From Methanolobus sp. (GTDB taxonomy: Archaea > Halobacteriota > Methanosarcinia > Methanosarcinales > Methanosarcinaceae), in contig JASKKT010000007.1 of NCBI GenBank assembly GCA_030154025.1, positions 1 through 60,090 on the forward strand: 60,090 nucleotides of DNA. Reading direction: 5' to 3'. The notes beneath the pieces were generated by a model that had not been told where the DNA came from, did not search any database, and saw only the letters and a program-made list of their open reading frames with translations. Position numbers and translations under genes: made by a program. Positions 7,923-16,998 of the stretch are shown here, piece after piece. How positions within the stretch are numbered: position 1 is the first letter of the stretch; each line of letters begins with the position of its first letter.

Positions 7923-9515
7923 ATGGCAGATATTACACACTGGGCGGATGTAGTTGCAGAAGAGGTCCTTGCCAGGGGCAAGAAGCACCTTGTTGCGACA
8001 GGAATAACGCCATCAGGTCATATTCATATAGGCAATATGCGCGAGGTCGTAACAGCGGATGCAGCATACAGGGCTCTTCTCGACAAAGGTGCACAGGCCG
8101 AATTCGTCTACATCGCTGATACTTACGATCCCCTCAGGAAGGTCTATCCTTTCCTTGACGAAAGCTATGCAGAGCATGTGGGCAAACCCCTGTCCAACGT
8201 GCCATGCCCCTGTGGAAAGCATGCGAGCTACTCCGAGCACTACCTTGAGCCTTTCCTTGCTGCCCTTAAAAGGCTGGGGATACGCCCCACTGTCTACAGG
8301 GCGGATGAACTCTATAAGCAGGGGGTCTACACGGATGCCATCAAGAAGGCTCTCGTGAGAAGGGATGAGATCGCAGCCATCCTCAAGAACGTCTCAGGCA
8401 AAACCCCTGCAGAAACATGGAATCCTTTCAATCCCATATGCGGCACCTGCGGTAAGATCAACACGACCAATGTCACAGGCTTTGACCTGGATGCAGAGAC
8501 CGTGGATTACAACTGCTCCTGCGGCCACTCAGGCACTGTTCCCATGAAGGGCGGAGGCAAGCTCACATGGCGTGTGGACTGGCCTGCAAGATGGAAGGCT
8601 CTCGGGGTCACTGTGGAACCCTACGGCAAGGACCATGCCTCAAAGGGCGGCTCCTACGATACCGGAGTGCTGATAGCAAAGGAAGTGTTCGGATACGATG
8701 CGCCGTTCCCCATAGTCTATGAGTGGATCATGCTGGGTAACGAGGGTGCCATGTCCTCCTCATCAGGTGTCGTTGTTTCCATAGCCGATATGTTAAAGGT
8801 CGTGCCTCCCGAAGTGCTCAGGTACCTGATCATCCGTACCAAGCCAGAGAAGCATATCAAGTTCGATCCGGGACAGCCTCTGCTGACCCTGGTGGACGAA
8901 TTCGAGCGACTGCACTCAGTTGACAATCCCGGCTCTTATGAGAAGAGGATACTGGAACTGTCCCATGCAGTGGGCATATGCCACACGGATATCCCCTTCA
9001 AGCACATGATCACGATCTACCAGGCTGCAGGCGGGGATTTCGATAAGATCATGCACATCGTCAAGAGGGCAGGATATGACACTAAGAACGAGAAGTGCAT
9101 AAAGGAGCTGGCTGACAATGTAGGCAACTGGCTTGAGATGTATGCGCCTGCATTTGCAAAGTTCAGCGTGAAAGATGAGCTCCCTGTACAGGCAGCCAGC
9201 CTTTCCGAGCTCCAGAGGGCTTTCCTGGCATCCTTCTCAAAAATAATCTCCCGACAGGCTGAAATGAGCGGAGAGGACTACCATAATCTCGTCTATTCCG
9301 CAAAGGACCAGGATTCAGAACTGACACAGGAGATGGCAAAGTTACTGGATGTCAGTCCTGACCAGGTGCAGGCTGATCCGAAGGATCTTTTCAAGGCAGT
9401 CTATACCGCCGTGCTCGGTCAGCAGTCAGGCCCCAAGGCAGGATGGTTCCTCTCCTCCCTGGAAAAGGACTTCCTGGTGGAGCGCTTCAGCGAGGCCGCA
9501 AACTATAAGCCCTGA
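7923..9515 (+). CDS. lysS: Lysyl-tRNA synthetase, class I
   Basis: The archaeal class I LysRS charges tRNA-Lys. The HIGH-like motif GHIHIGN is at about residues 32-38 and the KMSKS-equivalent MSSSSG at about 276-281, both typical of LysRS1. A Cys-rich zinc-like segment ([16 protein letters not shown]) lies in the middle, and the alpha-helical anticodon-binding part follows. ATG 7923 is preferred to GTG 7914 because GGTGA (7913-7917) is then a correctly spaced SD (530 aa). A methyltransferase gene starts two bases after the stop. The long leader (7750-7922) shows no obvious T-box or other RNA. Confidence 0.96.
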   Translation: MADITHWADVVAEEVLARGKKHLVATGITPSGHIHIGNMREVVTADAAYRALLDKGAQAEFVYIADTYDPLRKVYPFLDESYAEHVGKPLSNVPCPCGKHASYSEHYLEPFLAALKRLGIRPTVYRADELYKQGVYTDAIKKALVRRDEIAAILKNVSGKTPAETWNPFNPICGTCGKINTTNVTGFDLDAETVDYNCSCGHSGTVPMKGGGKLTWRVDWPARWKALGVTVEPYGKDHASKGGSYDTGVLIAKEVFGYDAPFPIVYEWIMLGNEGAMSSSSGVVVSIADMLKVVPPEVLRYLIIRTKPEKHIKFDPGQPLLTLVDEFERLHSVDNPGSYEKRILELSHAVGICHTDIPFKHMITIYQAAGGDFDKIMHIVKRAGYDTKNEKCIKELADNVGNWLEMYAPAFAKFSVKDELPVQAASLSELQRAFLASFSKIISRQAEMSGEDYHNLVYSAKDQDSELTQEMAKLLDVSPDQVQADPKDLFKAVYTAVLGQQSGPKAGWFLSSLEKDFLVERFSEAANYKP

Positions 9516-9516
9516 T

Positions 9517-10161
9517 ATGGATACGAGATCGCACATCCTTGTCTGGGATGAGGAATACAGGCATGTGAGATGGGGAGGCCCAAGGCCTGTCTCTGATGTG
9601 GAGAAGGAAGTCCTCCCCGGCTCCCTCGTGCTGGATGCCGGATGCGGTAACGGGAGATATATGCTCCCCCTTTCCAGAATATATAATGTCGTGGGCGTTG
9701 ATGTTGCGAGGAATGCATTATCGGAGGCACGGTCCTACCTTGCCAGGAGTGACAGACATGCCGAGTGCATTGCTTCTACACTCACTGCTCTCCCTTTTTC
9801 TGACAACTCCTTTGAAGCGGTGGTGTGTTATGGGGTCATGCAGCACCTTTTTGAAAGTGAAAGGAGGCTTGCCGTTGAGGAGATCAAAAGAGTGCTCAAG
9901 CCCTCTGGAATCCTGTTCATAGAGGTGTTCGGCACCGATGATATGAGGTTTGGGGGACGTGAGGCAGAGCACAACACCTTCGTAAGGAAAGGAGGCATAA
10001 TCTATCATTATTTTACGGAACAGGAATTGGCCTCATTGCTCGGTGGATTTGTACAGGTGGACCTTCAAAGCATAAAGACGGAAAAAACGTTCAATGGCGA
10101 GCTTCACATCCGCCACCTGATAAAAGGAAGGGCCAGCCTTCAGAAGGCAATGCCAAGGTAA
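9517..10161 (+). CDS. Class I SAM-dependent methyltransferase
   Basis: A 214-residue Methyltransf_11-type protein. Motif I is DAGCGNGRY at about residues 38-46, followed by an acidic end of beta2 (VVGVDVARN) and a FSDNSFEAVVCYGVMQH motif. The substrate is unknown; the C-terminal part resembles small-molecule or tRNA-modifying methyltransferases only generically. It begins one base after the lysS stop, so it is probably co-transcribed. Its 3' end overlaps the convergent BofA-like gene by 22 bases. An upstream in-frame start at 9349 lies inside lysS and was discarded. Confidence 0.87.
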   Translation: MDTRSHILVWDEEYRHVRWGGPRPVSDVEKEVLPGSLVLDAGCGNGRYMLPLSRIYNVVGVDVARNALSEARSYLARSDRHAECIASTLTALPFSDNSFEAVVCYGVMQHLFESERRLAVEEIKRVLKPSGILFIEVFGTDDMRFGGREAEHNTFVRKGGIIYHYFTEQELASLLGGFVQVDLQSIKTEKTFNGELHIRHLIKGRASLQKAMPR

Positions 10162-10385
10162 CTCAATACTATTATCAGCAGGGCGCCGAAGATCCCGGCT
10201 ATGGCGCATACAAGGATGACTATCCAGGTATAGGCTATACCAAGCCCCAATACAACGTTTGCGATAAAGAGCACGAGGAGCCCCAGAACCGCATTTATTG
10301 CCATCTTTGTAGCAGTTTTCAGTACCTTGTACAGGATAACTGCAGCTATAATCGCTATTAATAATATGAATATCTCACTCATCAT
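10140..10385 (-). CDS. BofA-family small membrane protein
   Basis: An 81-84 residue protein made of three hydrophobic segments, matching the pro-sigmaK-processing inhibitor BofA family (PF07441), which also occurs in archaea where no sigmaK exists. The family name therefore says nothing about function here. GTG 10394, ATG 10385 and ATG 10382 are possible starts; GTGGT immediately upstream favours 10385. A small lysine-rich gene lies upstream on the same strand, separated by a terminator. Confidence 0.8.
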   Translation of the reverse strand: MMSEIFILLIAIIAAVILYKVLKTATKMAINAVLGLLVLFIANVVLGLGIAYTWIVILVCAIAGIFGALLIIVLSYLGIAF

Positions 10386-10445
10386 GGTTACCACTATTAA
10401 ATGGTCTTGATTAGTATTTAATCATTGCTAAAAAACTATGCTGCG

Positions 10446-10470
10446 AAAAAAAGAGGAGTTTTACCTCCTC
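10446..10470 (-). terminator. Stem-loop plus T-run terminator
   Basis: Read on the minus strand, GAGGAG-GTAAAA-CTCCTC is followed directly by seven T residues. It lies 28 bases past the stop of the 25-codon lysine-rich gene and closes that transcript before the BofA-like gene. Confidence 0.75.
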
Positions 10471-10498
10471 AAAAGAACGAAAGTTAAGAAATGTAAGA

Positions 10499-10576
10499 TT
10501 ATTTCTTCTTCTGATCCTTTGCAGGGGCCTTTACTGCTCCCTTCTTGTCATCCTTCTTCTGATCCTTTGGTGCCAT
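10499..10576 (-). CDS. 25-residue lysine-rich microprotein
   Basis: A short reading frame with an exceptionally strong ribosome binding site: GGGAGGTGAG lies at 10582-10591, five bases before the ATG at 10576. The product is 25 residues, starting MAPKDQKKDDKKG and ending APAKDQKKK, with two copies of a (A)PKDQKK-like element, about eleven Lys and no hydrophobic core. It should be disordered and strongly basic, so nucleic-acid or ribosome association is plausible. A hairpin/T-run terminator follows, and a TATA-like element (revcomp of TATATAAAAC, about 10758-10769) lies upstream. I know of no named family. Confidence 0.7.
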   Translation of the reverse strand: MAPKDQKKDDKKGAVKAPAKDQKKK

Positions 10577-10591
10577 TATATCTCACCTCCC

Positions 10592-10894
10592 ATGGAGAGA
10601 TACCCTCGTTTGTTTTAAAGAATTCAAACAAGCCATACCGGTTTTTCGTAGCAATCAATACTGCGCTAACCATATAGAGCTGTTATCAGACTTCAAGGAT
10701 TGATTCAGTGGCTAATTGGGGCCAGTTAACCAATCTAGAGTGTAATACTCACATTATCTATATAAAACTACCTTTTTAAGTCTTTTTCGTGGATTCAGCT
10801 TATGATTATTGCTTAAAACCAGTTTAAAGGTACTACATGAAGTATTATTGCAGGAGGATAAAATAGCTCTTTTCGCGTTTCTCTGCACCAGCAA
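10592..10894. other. Intergenic region, 303 bases
   Basis: The stretch between the microprotein gene and the DNPH1-like stop codon is A/T-rich. It holds a probable minus-strand TATA box near 10758-10769, which would give the microprotein a leader of about 150 bases, and an isolated AGGAGG at 10854-10859 with no following start codon. I see no tRNA-like fold or further ORF. Confidence 0.5.
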
Positions 10895-11317
10895 TCAGGT
10901 ACAAAGGTGAGCCAGGAAGTCCAGGATGCTGTCCTCAAGCTCTCCGGAGGAAGAGTATTGCCTCACTGAGAGCCTTTCATCCCTGTTACCCAGTATCATT
11001 GCAGAAACCCTGGAATAAGGGGGATGGAGACAGAGCACAGGAAGGCCAAGCTGCAGGGCCCGGCATATCTCATAGCCCACACCGATCGAAGGTGTGCTGA
11101 CCTCTGCTATGACGCATTCGCTCATGGTGAGAAAGCCCATGTCACGCTCGTATATCTCCCGCTCGCTCATCAGTGATTCCTTTTCATCGAGCCTGGGGTC
11201 AGCAACATGGAAACTCAGTACCTCGTGTCCGTGGCGCTGCAACAGTTCCAGCATGTGCATATATGTTTCCAGCAGGCCTCTGCCGCCGCGTATCGAGGCT
11301 GAAAGGAATATCCTCAT
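10895..11317 (-). CDS. DNPH1/Rcl-like nucleoside 2-deoxyribosyltransferase-family hydrolase
   Basis: A 140-residue member of the nucleoside 2-deoxyribosyltransferase superfamily, closest by motif to 2'-deoxynucleoside 5'-phosphate N-hydrolase (DNPH1/Rcl). Visible motifs are [26 protein letters not shown] and [18 protein letters not shown], the last containing the catalytic Glu. It would hydrolyse damaged or excess dNMPs. The ATG at 11317 overlaps the U32 peptidase stop (ATGA) and GGGGAG precedes it, so the two genes are translationally coupled. Confidence 0.88.
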   Translation of the reverse strand: MRIFLSASIRGGRGLLETYMHMLELLQRHGHEVLSFHVADPRLDEKESLMSEREIYERDMGFLTMSECVIAEVSTPSIGVGYEICRALQLGLPVLCLHPPYSRVSAMILGNRDERLSVRQYSSSGELEDSILDFLAHLCT

Positions 11318-13770
11318 AATACTCCCCTGTGGTAATGTCCTCTGGTGAAATCCGCCCCGAAGTCCCGGCATTTCCGGGAGCCCGCCTGGCGTTTATAGTA
11401 ATATGAATCAATGGCATCCCTGTATGCTTTCACAAGCTGCCCTGTGGCCTCAACCCCTGTCATTCTTACGTCAACCCTCAATCTGGAAACACCTGCATCA
11501 ATAAGCTTGGGTATATCTTCCAGCAGGCATAGCTCCTTTGAGTTGAAGACACTTGTTCTTCCTTTAATGTTGGTGGTGACAGGGAAAGAAAATCCCCTCT
11601 CGTCCCTGAGTGAGAACACGTCCCCCCGGGTATCTGCAGCAGGCAGCGCGCCTGGTCCTGTCAGGGCGGCAACCAGGCAGTGCTCGGATTCCATGACTTT
11701 CAGCCTGCCATGAACTATACACTCAGTTGCTATGCCGCTACTCACCTCCTTTATCTGCTCGAAGTTCATCTCCGGGGAAAGTACAAGCATTTCAGCTCCC
11801 CTCTCACTGAGAAATGAGGCAGCCTGCCTGTTGAATATGTTGAGGGAGCTGTCCGCAATGGTACTGATCCCCCGCGCTAACGCCATCCTCAGGACACCCA
11901 TGTTTGCAGCGATGACCCCTTCAAATCCTGCTTCATTGGCAGCGACCATAGTATGCTCAAGATCGCGAATCCCCTGGTCCTTTACAATTAGTGGCGTGTG
12001 GAGATAAACTGGCACCTCCGCTTCTCTCGCGTGCGCAACAATGTCCTCGAGGCCTGTTTCTATGTTAGTGACAGATAGCTCTGGGTCATAATAGAGAATG
12101 TCTGCTCCCCCTGATATCGCCTGCTGAAGCTTTTCCTTGGTGCCGAAGCTGACCGCAAGGAGTGGTTTTCCTGTGGCTGGCGGAGCTGATGCTTCTATTA
12201 ATGGGGTGTATGCCGGATGGCTTTTTCTTCTGCGGCCTTCCGTCCTGAGTCTTTCCAGCCCGGCAGCGGCTTTGTTCCTGGCTTCGTTCATCTCCCTGAT
12301 AGGTATGAAAAGACCATCGTCTCCCATATCTATATCAATGAGCCTTGCCTCAAACACAGTGTTACCAAGCTTCTCCATTTGTCTTTGTATATTTTCCCTC
12401 TCGGTTGCCTTCTTCAGGGCGGCCTCAATGATATAATCGGATACGGCACTGGCAGTGTTGCCATCCTCGTCCTGGAGTGTCACACTGAAAGGCTTCCCAA
12501 CGAATGCCTCCGCTTTCAGGCGCACAGATACTTTCCTGTATGTGCCGGAAGTCTCAAAGGAACCCTGCAGTTCTTTCATAAGCGAACTGTCAAGTGTCCT
12601 GTATATTCTCGTACCTGCCCTGAGAGGAATGTCAAAGGGCATGGAGACGACAGCACCTTTAGCTGCTTCCCTCACAGGCTTTCCTCCGCTGTACATGGCC
12701 TGTACGACAGTACCGGAATCCTCCTCTCCTTCAAAACCGATGCCATCGCCGGTTCGCAGGATCTCTGTAAGTTCAAGGGTAAGGTTTCTTCCTTTCCGGT
12801 CGTATCCCATGACCCTGCCTGCCGGCACCCCCCTGTTATACGGTCTTTCCCTGCTCATCAGGCTGCCTGCAGGGTTGCCTTTGAAATATCCTGTGGTGAA
12901 CTCCCTGTTGAAGAGCTGGGCAAGCTGTGCGTTCTCCTCATCGGATACGAAGTATCCCTCCGGATCCTCTGAATACCTGTCTATCAGGTGGCGGTATATT
13001 CTTACTACGCCTGCAACATACTCCGGGCGCTTCATGCGGCCCTCTATTTTGAAGGAAGCGATACCTGCCTTCATGAGTTCAGGGAGTATCGCGGATGTGT
13101 TGAGGTCTTTTGGGCTCAGGAGGAAGCATCCCCTGGTACTCAGTCCCATGCTACCTTTCATGAGACTGTACCTTTTCCTGCAGGGCTGGGCACAGTGCCC
13201 CCGGTTACCGCTCCTGCCTCCGATCATGCTGCTCATCAGGCACTGGCCGGAATAACAGATGCACAGGGCACCGTGGATGAAAACCTCTATCTCCATGCCT
13301 GTATCCTGCCTTAGGGTCCTGATTTCATCCAGTGACATCTCCCTTGCGAGCACCACCCGGCTCATTCCCATATCCTGCAGGAAGCGCACCCCTTCAGTAT
13401 TATGGATGGTCATCTGGGTGCTGGCATGTACCGGCAGTTCGGGAACGAACCTTCTTGCAAGTGACAGGAGCCCGATGTCCTGGACGATGATGGCATCCGT
13501 GCCAAGCTCATCCAGCAGCTGCATCAGGTTTACTGCTTTTTCGAATTCTGTGTCCTTTATTAGTGTATTCAGGGTAACATAGACCTTAACGCCCCGCAGG
13601 TGGGCATAGTCGAGAGCCTCTCTGAAGTCCTCCATAGTGAAATTGCCTGCATATGCCCTTGCGCTGAAGTCCCTTACTCCCAGGTAAACAGCATCGGCAC
13701 CATTCTCAACTGCTGCAATGAGGGATGCCATATTCCCGGCAGGGGCAAGAAGTTCGGGCTTGTGTATCAT
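11314..13770 (-). CDS. U32-family peptidase / RlhA-like protein
   Basis: An 818-residue member of the U32 collagenase-like family with the DUF3656 extension, related to bacterial RlhA (23S rRNA C2501 hydroxylation) and YegQ/TrhP (tRNA hydroxylation). The N-terminal [27 protein letters not shown]-type barrel and the cysteine-rich [11 protein letters not shown]...[10 protein letters not shown] segment (about 190-225), which binds an Fe-S cluster in relatives, are clear. A second barrel-like unit begins near residue 560. The role is more likely RNA modification than proteolysis, based on characterised relatives. Confidence 0.9.
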   Translation of the reverse strand: MIHKPELLAPAGNMASLIAAVENGADAVYLGVRDFSARAYAGNFTMEDFREALDYAHLRGVKVYVTLNTLIKDTEFEKAVNLMQLLDELGTDAIIVQDIGLLSLARRFVPELPVHASTQMTIHNTEGVRFLQDMGMSRVVLAREMSLDEIRTLRQDTGMEIEVFIHGALCICYSGQCLMSSMIGGRSGNRGHCAQPCRKRYSLMKGSMGLSTRGCFLLSPKDLNTSAILPELMKAGIASFKIEGRMKRPEYVAGVVRIYRHLIDRYSEDPEGYFVSDEENAQLAQLFNREFTTGYFKGNPAGSLMSRERPYNRGVPAGRVMGYDRKGRNLTLELTEILRTGDGIGFEGEEDSGTVVQAMYSGGKPVREAAKGAVVSMPFDIPLRAGTRIYRTLDSSLMKELQGSFETSGTYRKVSVRLKAEAFVGKPFSVTLQDEDGNTASAVSDYIIEAALKKATERENIQRQMEKLGNTVFEARLIDIDMGDDGLFIPIREMNEARNKAAAGLERLRTEGRRRKSHPAYTPLIEASAPPATGKPLLAVSFGTKEKLQQAISGGADILYYDPELSVTNIETGLEDIVAHAREAEVPVYLHTPLIVKDQGIRDLEHTMVAANEAGFEGVIAANMGVLRMALARGISTIADSSLNIFNRQAASFLSERGAEMLVLSPEMNFEQIKEVSSGIATECIVHGRLKVMESEHCLVAALTGPGALPAADTRGDVFSLRDERGFSFPVTTNIKGRTSVFNSKELCLLEDIPKLIDAGVSRLRVDVRMTGVEATGQLVKAYRDAIDSYYYKRQAGSRKCRDFGADFTRGHYHRGVL

Positions 13771-13845
13771 CGTGAACTTTGCAGTATACTCATGAAAGCT
13801 ATATAAAAATGAAGATGGAGAAGAACAGGAAAAAGATAACAGGCC

Positions 13846-14181
13846 TTAAGCCTGTTTCCTGAAAATATAGAGCCTTATGATGTAGATGCAGAGGGCTATT
13901 ATCACAAGATTGTACGCCGATTTGAACAGGGAGACGTATTGCCATTCGAACCAGGTACGTATAACTTCCTGCATGGAGAAGTACAACTGGAAAGCTGCTA
14001 TTATCAGGAGCAGCATTGTTGTGCCAAACACTCCCCACCTGAAGTATTCCTCAGGTGTGGTTTTCTTCTTCTCTTCGTTCTGGGTTCTTGCAGTATATCC
14101 GCTATTCGTGTTCTTCCCCCGGACTGCAGGCGTGTCGGAGGCCTCGCTTTCCTCTACAATTGTTTTGTTCTCTTCATTCAT
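13846..14181 (-). CDS. Two-helix membrane protein, unknown
   Basis: A 111-residue protein with a hydrophilic, Glu/Lys-rich N-terminal 45 residues and two membrane segments (about 50-70 and 88-106), ending in a short basic tail. No family is recognised. Its ATG overlaps the stop region of the upstream surface lipoprotein gene by eight bases, so the two are probably coupled and may act together at the membrane. Confidence 0.75.
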   Translation of the reverse strand: MNEENKTIVEESEASDTPAVRGKNTNSGYTARTQNEEKKKTTPEEYFRWGVFGTTMLLLIIAAFQLYFSMQEVIRTWFEWQYVSLFKSAYNLVIIALCIYIIRLYIFRKQA

Positions 14182-15142
14182 GTTTTCCTCTCCTTGTAAC
14201 TAATAACGCAGTTAATATGGAAATAACTGCCAGCACTGACCCGAAACCGGGGCTCTCTTCTTCCATTGTGCCATACTCCAGGGGCTCCTCACCGAAGCTT
14301 TCCTCAATGATAAAATCGCTTGTCTGGATGTTTTTCGTCTGAACCGTCTGCTGCTTGCTGATCACTTTCTGGGGGTTCAGCTGCACATAGTCCTCTCCTG
14401 TTTTGACCAGGGTGTCCCCGTTCCAGACGCTGACCTCCACCACGTAGTTGTAACCGTCAGGAACTGTAAGGCTGACTGCCCTGATGGCCGTCGCTTCAGG
14501 CTCTATAATGCCCGTGGAGGTCCACTCCTTATCTGCAATGAGCCGGGCATCGATCTCCCTTGCCTTGACAAGTACCCTGTAATCGCTGGTGGTCCTTGTT
14601 CCCTCATTTTTGAGGTAGATATCATTCTCTATGATGACCTTCCCGGCTGTGACGTTCTTAACCATGAAGTCCATGCCGCTGATCTGGATACCTACATCCT
14701 GGAGGTCGGTGGGCATGCCGGAGAGATTACGGATGGTAATCCTTGAGTCAGCTTTCTTCTGTTCGCCCTCATACAGGATCAGCACCAGCCTGTAACTTCC
14801 ATCCTTCGGGAGCACAAGGGACTGGCCCACAGCTTTTGTGCTGCCTTTTTCGATAATGCCGACCTGTGTTTCCTGGTTCAGTTCAAGCAATCCTGTCTGC
14901 TCGCTGAACGCTTTAAGGAGCAGGGTGGTGTTCTCTTTGCTGTCCCCTCCCCTGTTCTCGATGTAAGCCGTTACGTTCAGTTCGGCATAGGAGCTTTTGA
15001 TACTGTCGGCAGATATCTCTATATCCGTTATCCCGTAATTGCTGCTCTCTTCAAAGTCCTTGAGGCATCCGCTGGAAGAAGCAACGGATGCAGTGATAAG
15101 TAAAATAAGAATAAGACGTATTTCTCTATCCCTTTTTTTCAT
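14174..15142 (-). CDS. Surface lipoprotein with PGF-CTERM anchor
   Basis: A 322-residue secreted protein. The N-terminus is basic, then hydrophobic, ending in a lipobox-like SSSGC, with Cys at about residue 26. The C-terminus has SPGFGS followed by a hydrophobic helix and RRGKHE, the PGF-CTERM signal that archaeosortase A processes in Methanosarcinales. Between them are two beta-sandwich-like repeats, each with an ISxDxI...N...ENRG/LKNEGT pattern, resembling DUF7490-type domains. Carrying both a lipobox and a PGF-CTERM predicts anchoring at both ends. The downstream membrane gene overlaps it. Confidence 0.85.
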   Translation of the reverse strand: MKKRDREIRLILILLITASVASSSGCLKDFEESSNYGITDIEISADSIKSSYAELNVTAYIENRGGDSKENTTLLLKAFSEQTGLLELNQETQVGIIEKGSTKAVGQSLVLPKDGSYRLVLILYEGEQKKADSRITIRNLSGMPTDLQDVGIQISGMDFMVKNVTAGKVIIENDIYLKNEGTRTTSDYRVLVKAREIDARLIADKEWTSTGIIEPEATAIRAVSLTVPDGYNYVVEVSVWNGDTLVKTGEDYVQLNPQKVISKQQTVQTKNIQTSDFIIEESFGEEPLEYGTMEEESPGFGSVLAVISILTALLVTRRGKHE

Positions 15143-15243
15143 GGATGTTCCTCCACTTTACAGAAGAAGGGATACTATTTAAACATTATTAATTATTTAT
15201 GTAGCGTATCTAATTAAGTTAATGTATATGTGATAAATTTACC

Positions 15244-15702
15244 TCAGTCCTTAAAGGCATCAAATATCTCTTCAATATCCGGCAGTGAGCGGGTCTCATA
15301 GACCTTCACGAACCTTATCTTCATGTTCTCATCAACCACAATGCTGGCCCGCTCGGACACTCCCATGTCCTCATCGAACATGCCGTACATCCTGGCCACC
15401 TGCCCGTGAGGCCAGAAATCCGCAAGGAAAAGTGTGTTCTCTACCCCCAGGTCCCTGGCCCAGGCCTTCTTCGAGTGTACCGAATCAATACTGATGCCAA
15501 GGGCCACTGCGTTTGTGGCCTGGAATCTTTCGAAATTATCCTCCAGCAACTGCATGTGCTTTGCGCATCCCCTGGTCCAGGCCAGTGGATGAAAGGCGAG
15601 CAGTATCTTCTTACCCTTAAGGTTGTGCAGATGCACTTCGTTTAGGTTCTGGTCATACAGTGTAAAATCATTGATCACTTCTCCCGGTTTCAACTCGTTC
15701 AT
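15244..15702 (-). CDS. 1-Cys-type peroxiredoxin (AhpC/TSA family)
   Basis: A 152-residue thioredoxin-fold peroxiredoxin that reduces H2O2 or organic peroxides. The active site is HPLAWTRGC with Thr43 and peroxidatic Cys46, in the PxxxTxxC pattern. There is no second cysteine, so a resolving thiol must come from a partner. The Phe usually found before the catalytic Pro and Thr is replaced (HPLAW). The ATG at 15702 follows GGGGGT, and a TATA-like CTTTTATAGG lies near 15745-15754. Confidence 0.92.
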   Translation of the reverse strand: MNELKPGEVINDFTLYDQNLNEVHLHNLKGKKILLAFHPLAWTRGCAKHMQLLEDNFERFQATNAVALGISIDSVHSKKAWARDLGVENTLFLADFWPHGQVARMYGMFDEDMGVSERASIVVDENMKIRFVKVYETRSLPDIEEIFDAFKD

Positions 15703-15921
15703 AAATAACCCCCATGAGATATGATTACGAATATGTAAGGCGGTCCTATAAAAGATAAACCGGTAACCAGTTTGAGACGTTTTTCATGTGAGCCAAGTGT
15801 ATTAGGAAAACTGCAAAATAGCCCAGAATATGGGCAAAAAAATAAAGAGATGTAAAAACATAACAAAAATCGTTAAGGAAGAAAATGCCAAAGGTATAAT
15901 TAGAAGATAAGGTGTGTGACA

Positions 15922-16689
15922 ATGGAAGAAATAACAATCAGCGAATTCGATTTTGCCCTTATCAATGAATTTTTCACAGATCTTGAACGGCAGGGACCCG
16001 GCAGTCCAGAAGAAACCATCAGGGCATTAGGTTTTATCGGAAATCTTTCAAACAAAACAAAAATTGCCGATTTAGGCTGCGGCACAGGTTTTCAAACAAT
16101 GGTCCTGGCACAAAACACAGAAGCAACCATTACCGCCCTCGACCTTTACGAGGGTTCGATCGATAAACTTAACGCAACAGTCGGAAAACTTGGTTTGCAG
16201 AACAGGGTAAAAGGTATTGTCGGTTCAATGGATAATTTGCCGTTTCAGAATGAAGAATTTGATCTTATATGGTCTGAGGGGGCTATTGCCAATATAGGTT
16301 TTGAAAAAGGCTTGAATTACTGGAAAGGCTTCCTCAAAAAAGATGGTTATATCGCCGTAACATATGAGTCATGGTTTACCGATGAACGCCCCGCTGAAAT
16401 TGAGAAGTGGTGGTTGGACGCAGTTCCCGAAATTGGCACAATAGGGTATAATATTTCCATCATGCAAAAAGCAGGTTACATTCCTGTTGCCACATTTATA
16501 TTGCCTGAAAATTGTTGGATCGACAATTATTTTATTCCGCAAAAAGCAAGGCAAGAGGAATTCTTGAAAAAACATGCGGGAAATAAAACCGTTGAAGATA
16601 TGATTGCATTTATGAGGCGTGAGGCAGAATTGTATTCAAAATACAAACAGTATTATGGATATGTATTTTACATTGGGAAAAAGATGTAA
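15922..16689 (+). CDS. Class I SAM-dependent methyltransferase, possibly acquired
   Basis: A 255-residue methyltransferase with motif I IADLGCGTGFQT (about residues 49-60), an acidic motif II (ALDLYEG) and NLPFQNEEFDLIWSEGA. The C-terminal EKWW and YGYVFYIGKKM segments resemble small-molecule methyltransferases I associate with Bacteroidetes and Firmicutes. Codons are distinctly A/T-rich (AAA, GAA, ATT, TTA) compared with the flanking genes, which points to horizontal transfer. ATG 15922 follows AAGGTGTGTGAC. The substrate is unknown. Confidence 0.88.
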   Translation: MEEITISEFDFALINEFFTDLERQGPGSPEETIRALGFIGNLSNKTKIADLGCGTGFQTMVLAQNTEATITALDLYEGSIDKLNATVGKLGLQNRVKGIVGSMDNLPFQNEEFDLIWSEGAIANIGFEKGLNYWKGFLKKDGYIAVTYESWFTDERPAEIEKWWLDAVPEIGTIGYNISIMQKAGYIPVATFILPENCWIDNYFIPQKARQEEFLKKHAGNKTVEDMIAFMRREAELYSKYKQYYGYVFYIGKKM

Positions 16690-16998
16690 AATAATAAAGG
16701 TCTACGCCGCTACTTCGCATGCTCGACCCGAAACTGCTTTGCCGCCATTTCCGTTGGAACGCATTAAGTAAACTTACATTTGCAGACTGTATAAGGCCAC
16801 TATGTCAACAGTTTGTTTTTTCCTTTTATAATATATGACAGTCACATGTTAGGATAACAAAAAATATGTTTGAACATATATCAATTAAAGGTAAAAGGAA
16901 TTATTTAAGGCACTTTTAAGACATTATGGGGTCTATAATACGTAGAAAAGCTTAAATATGGTCTTATCGCCTACTATTTACTAGACGGAGCGTTCAAT
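16690..16998. other. Intergenic region, 309 bases, with CDF promoter
   Basis: The first 90 bases are G/C-richer with no ORF and look like leftover sequence travelling with the A/T-rich methyltransferase. The rest is very A/T-rich and holds a 16-base palindrome (16864-16879) and the probable TATA box of the CDF gene (CTTAAATAT, 16951-16959). No RNA gene was recognised. Confidence 0.5.
16864..16879. promoter_or_regulatory. Palindrome upstream of CDF transporter
   Basis: ATATGTT-TG-AACATAT is a perfect inverted repeat with seven-base arms, about 75 bases upstream of the TATA box of the metal exporter gene. It could be an activator or repressor site; no regulator can be named from sequence alone. 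Confidence 0.35.

Noticed and set aside
9349-9516. Longer methyltransferase starting inside lysS
   Set aside because: The added residues are the out-of-frame shadow of the lysS C-terminus; ATG 9517 directly precedes the conserved domain.
12217-13314. Long plus-strand ORFs opposite the U32 gene
   Set aside because: They are antisense shadows of an 818-codon gene with clear family motifs.
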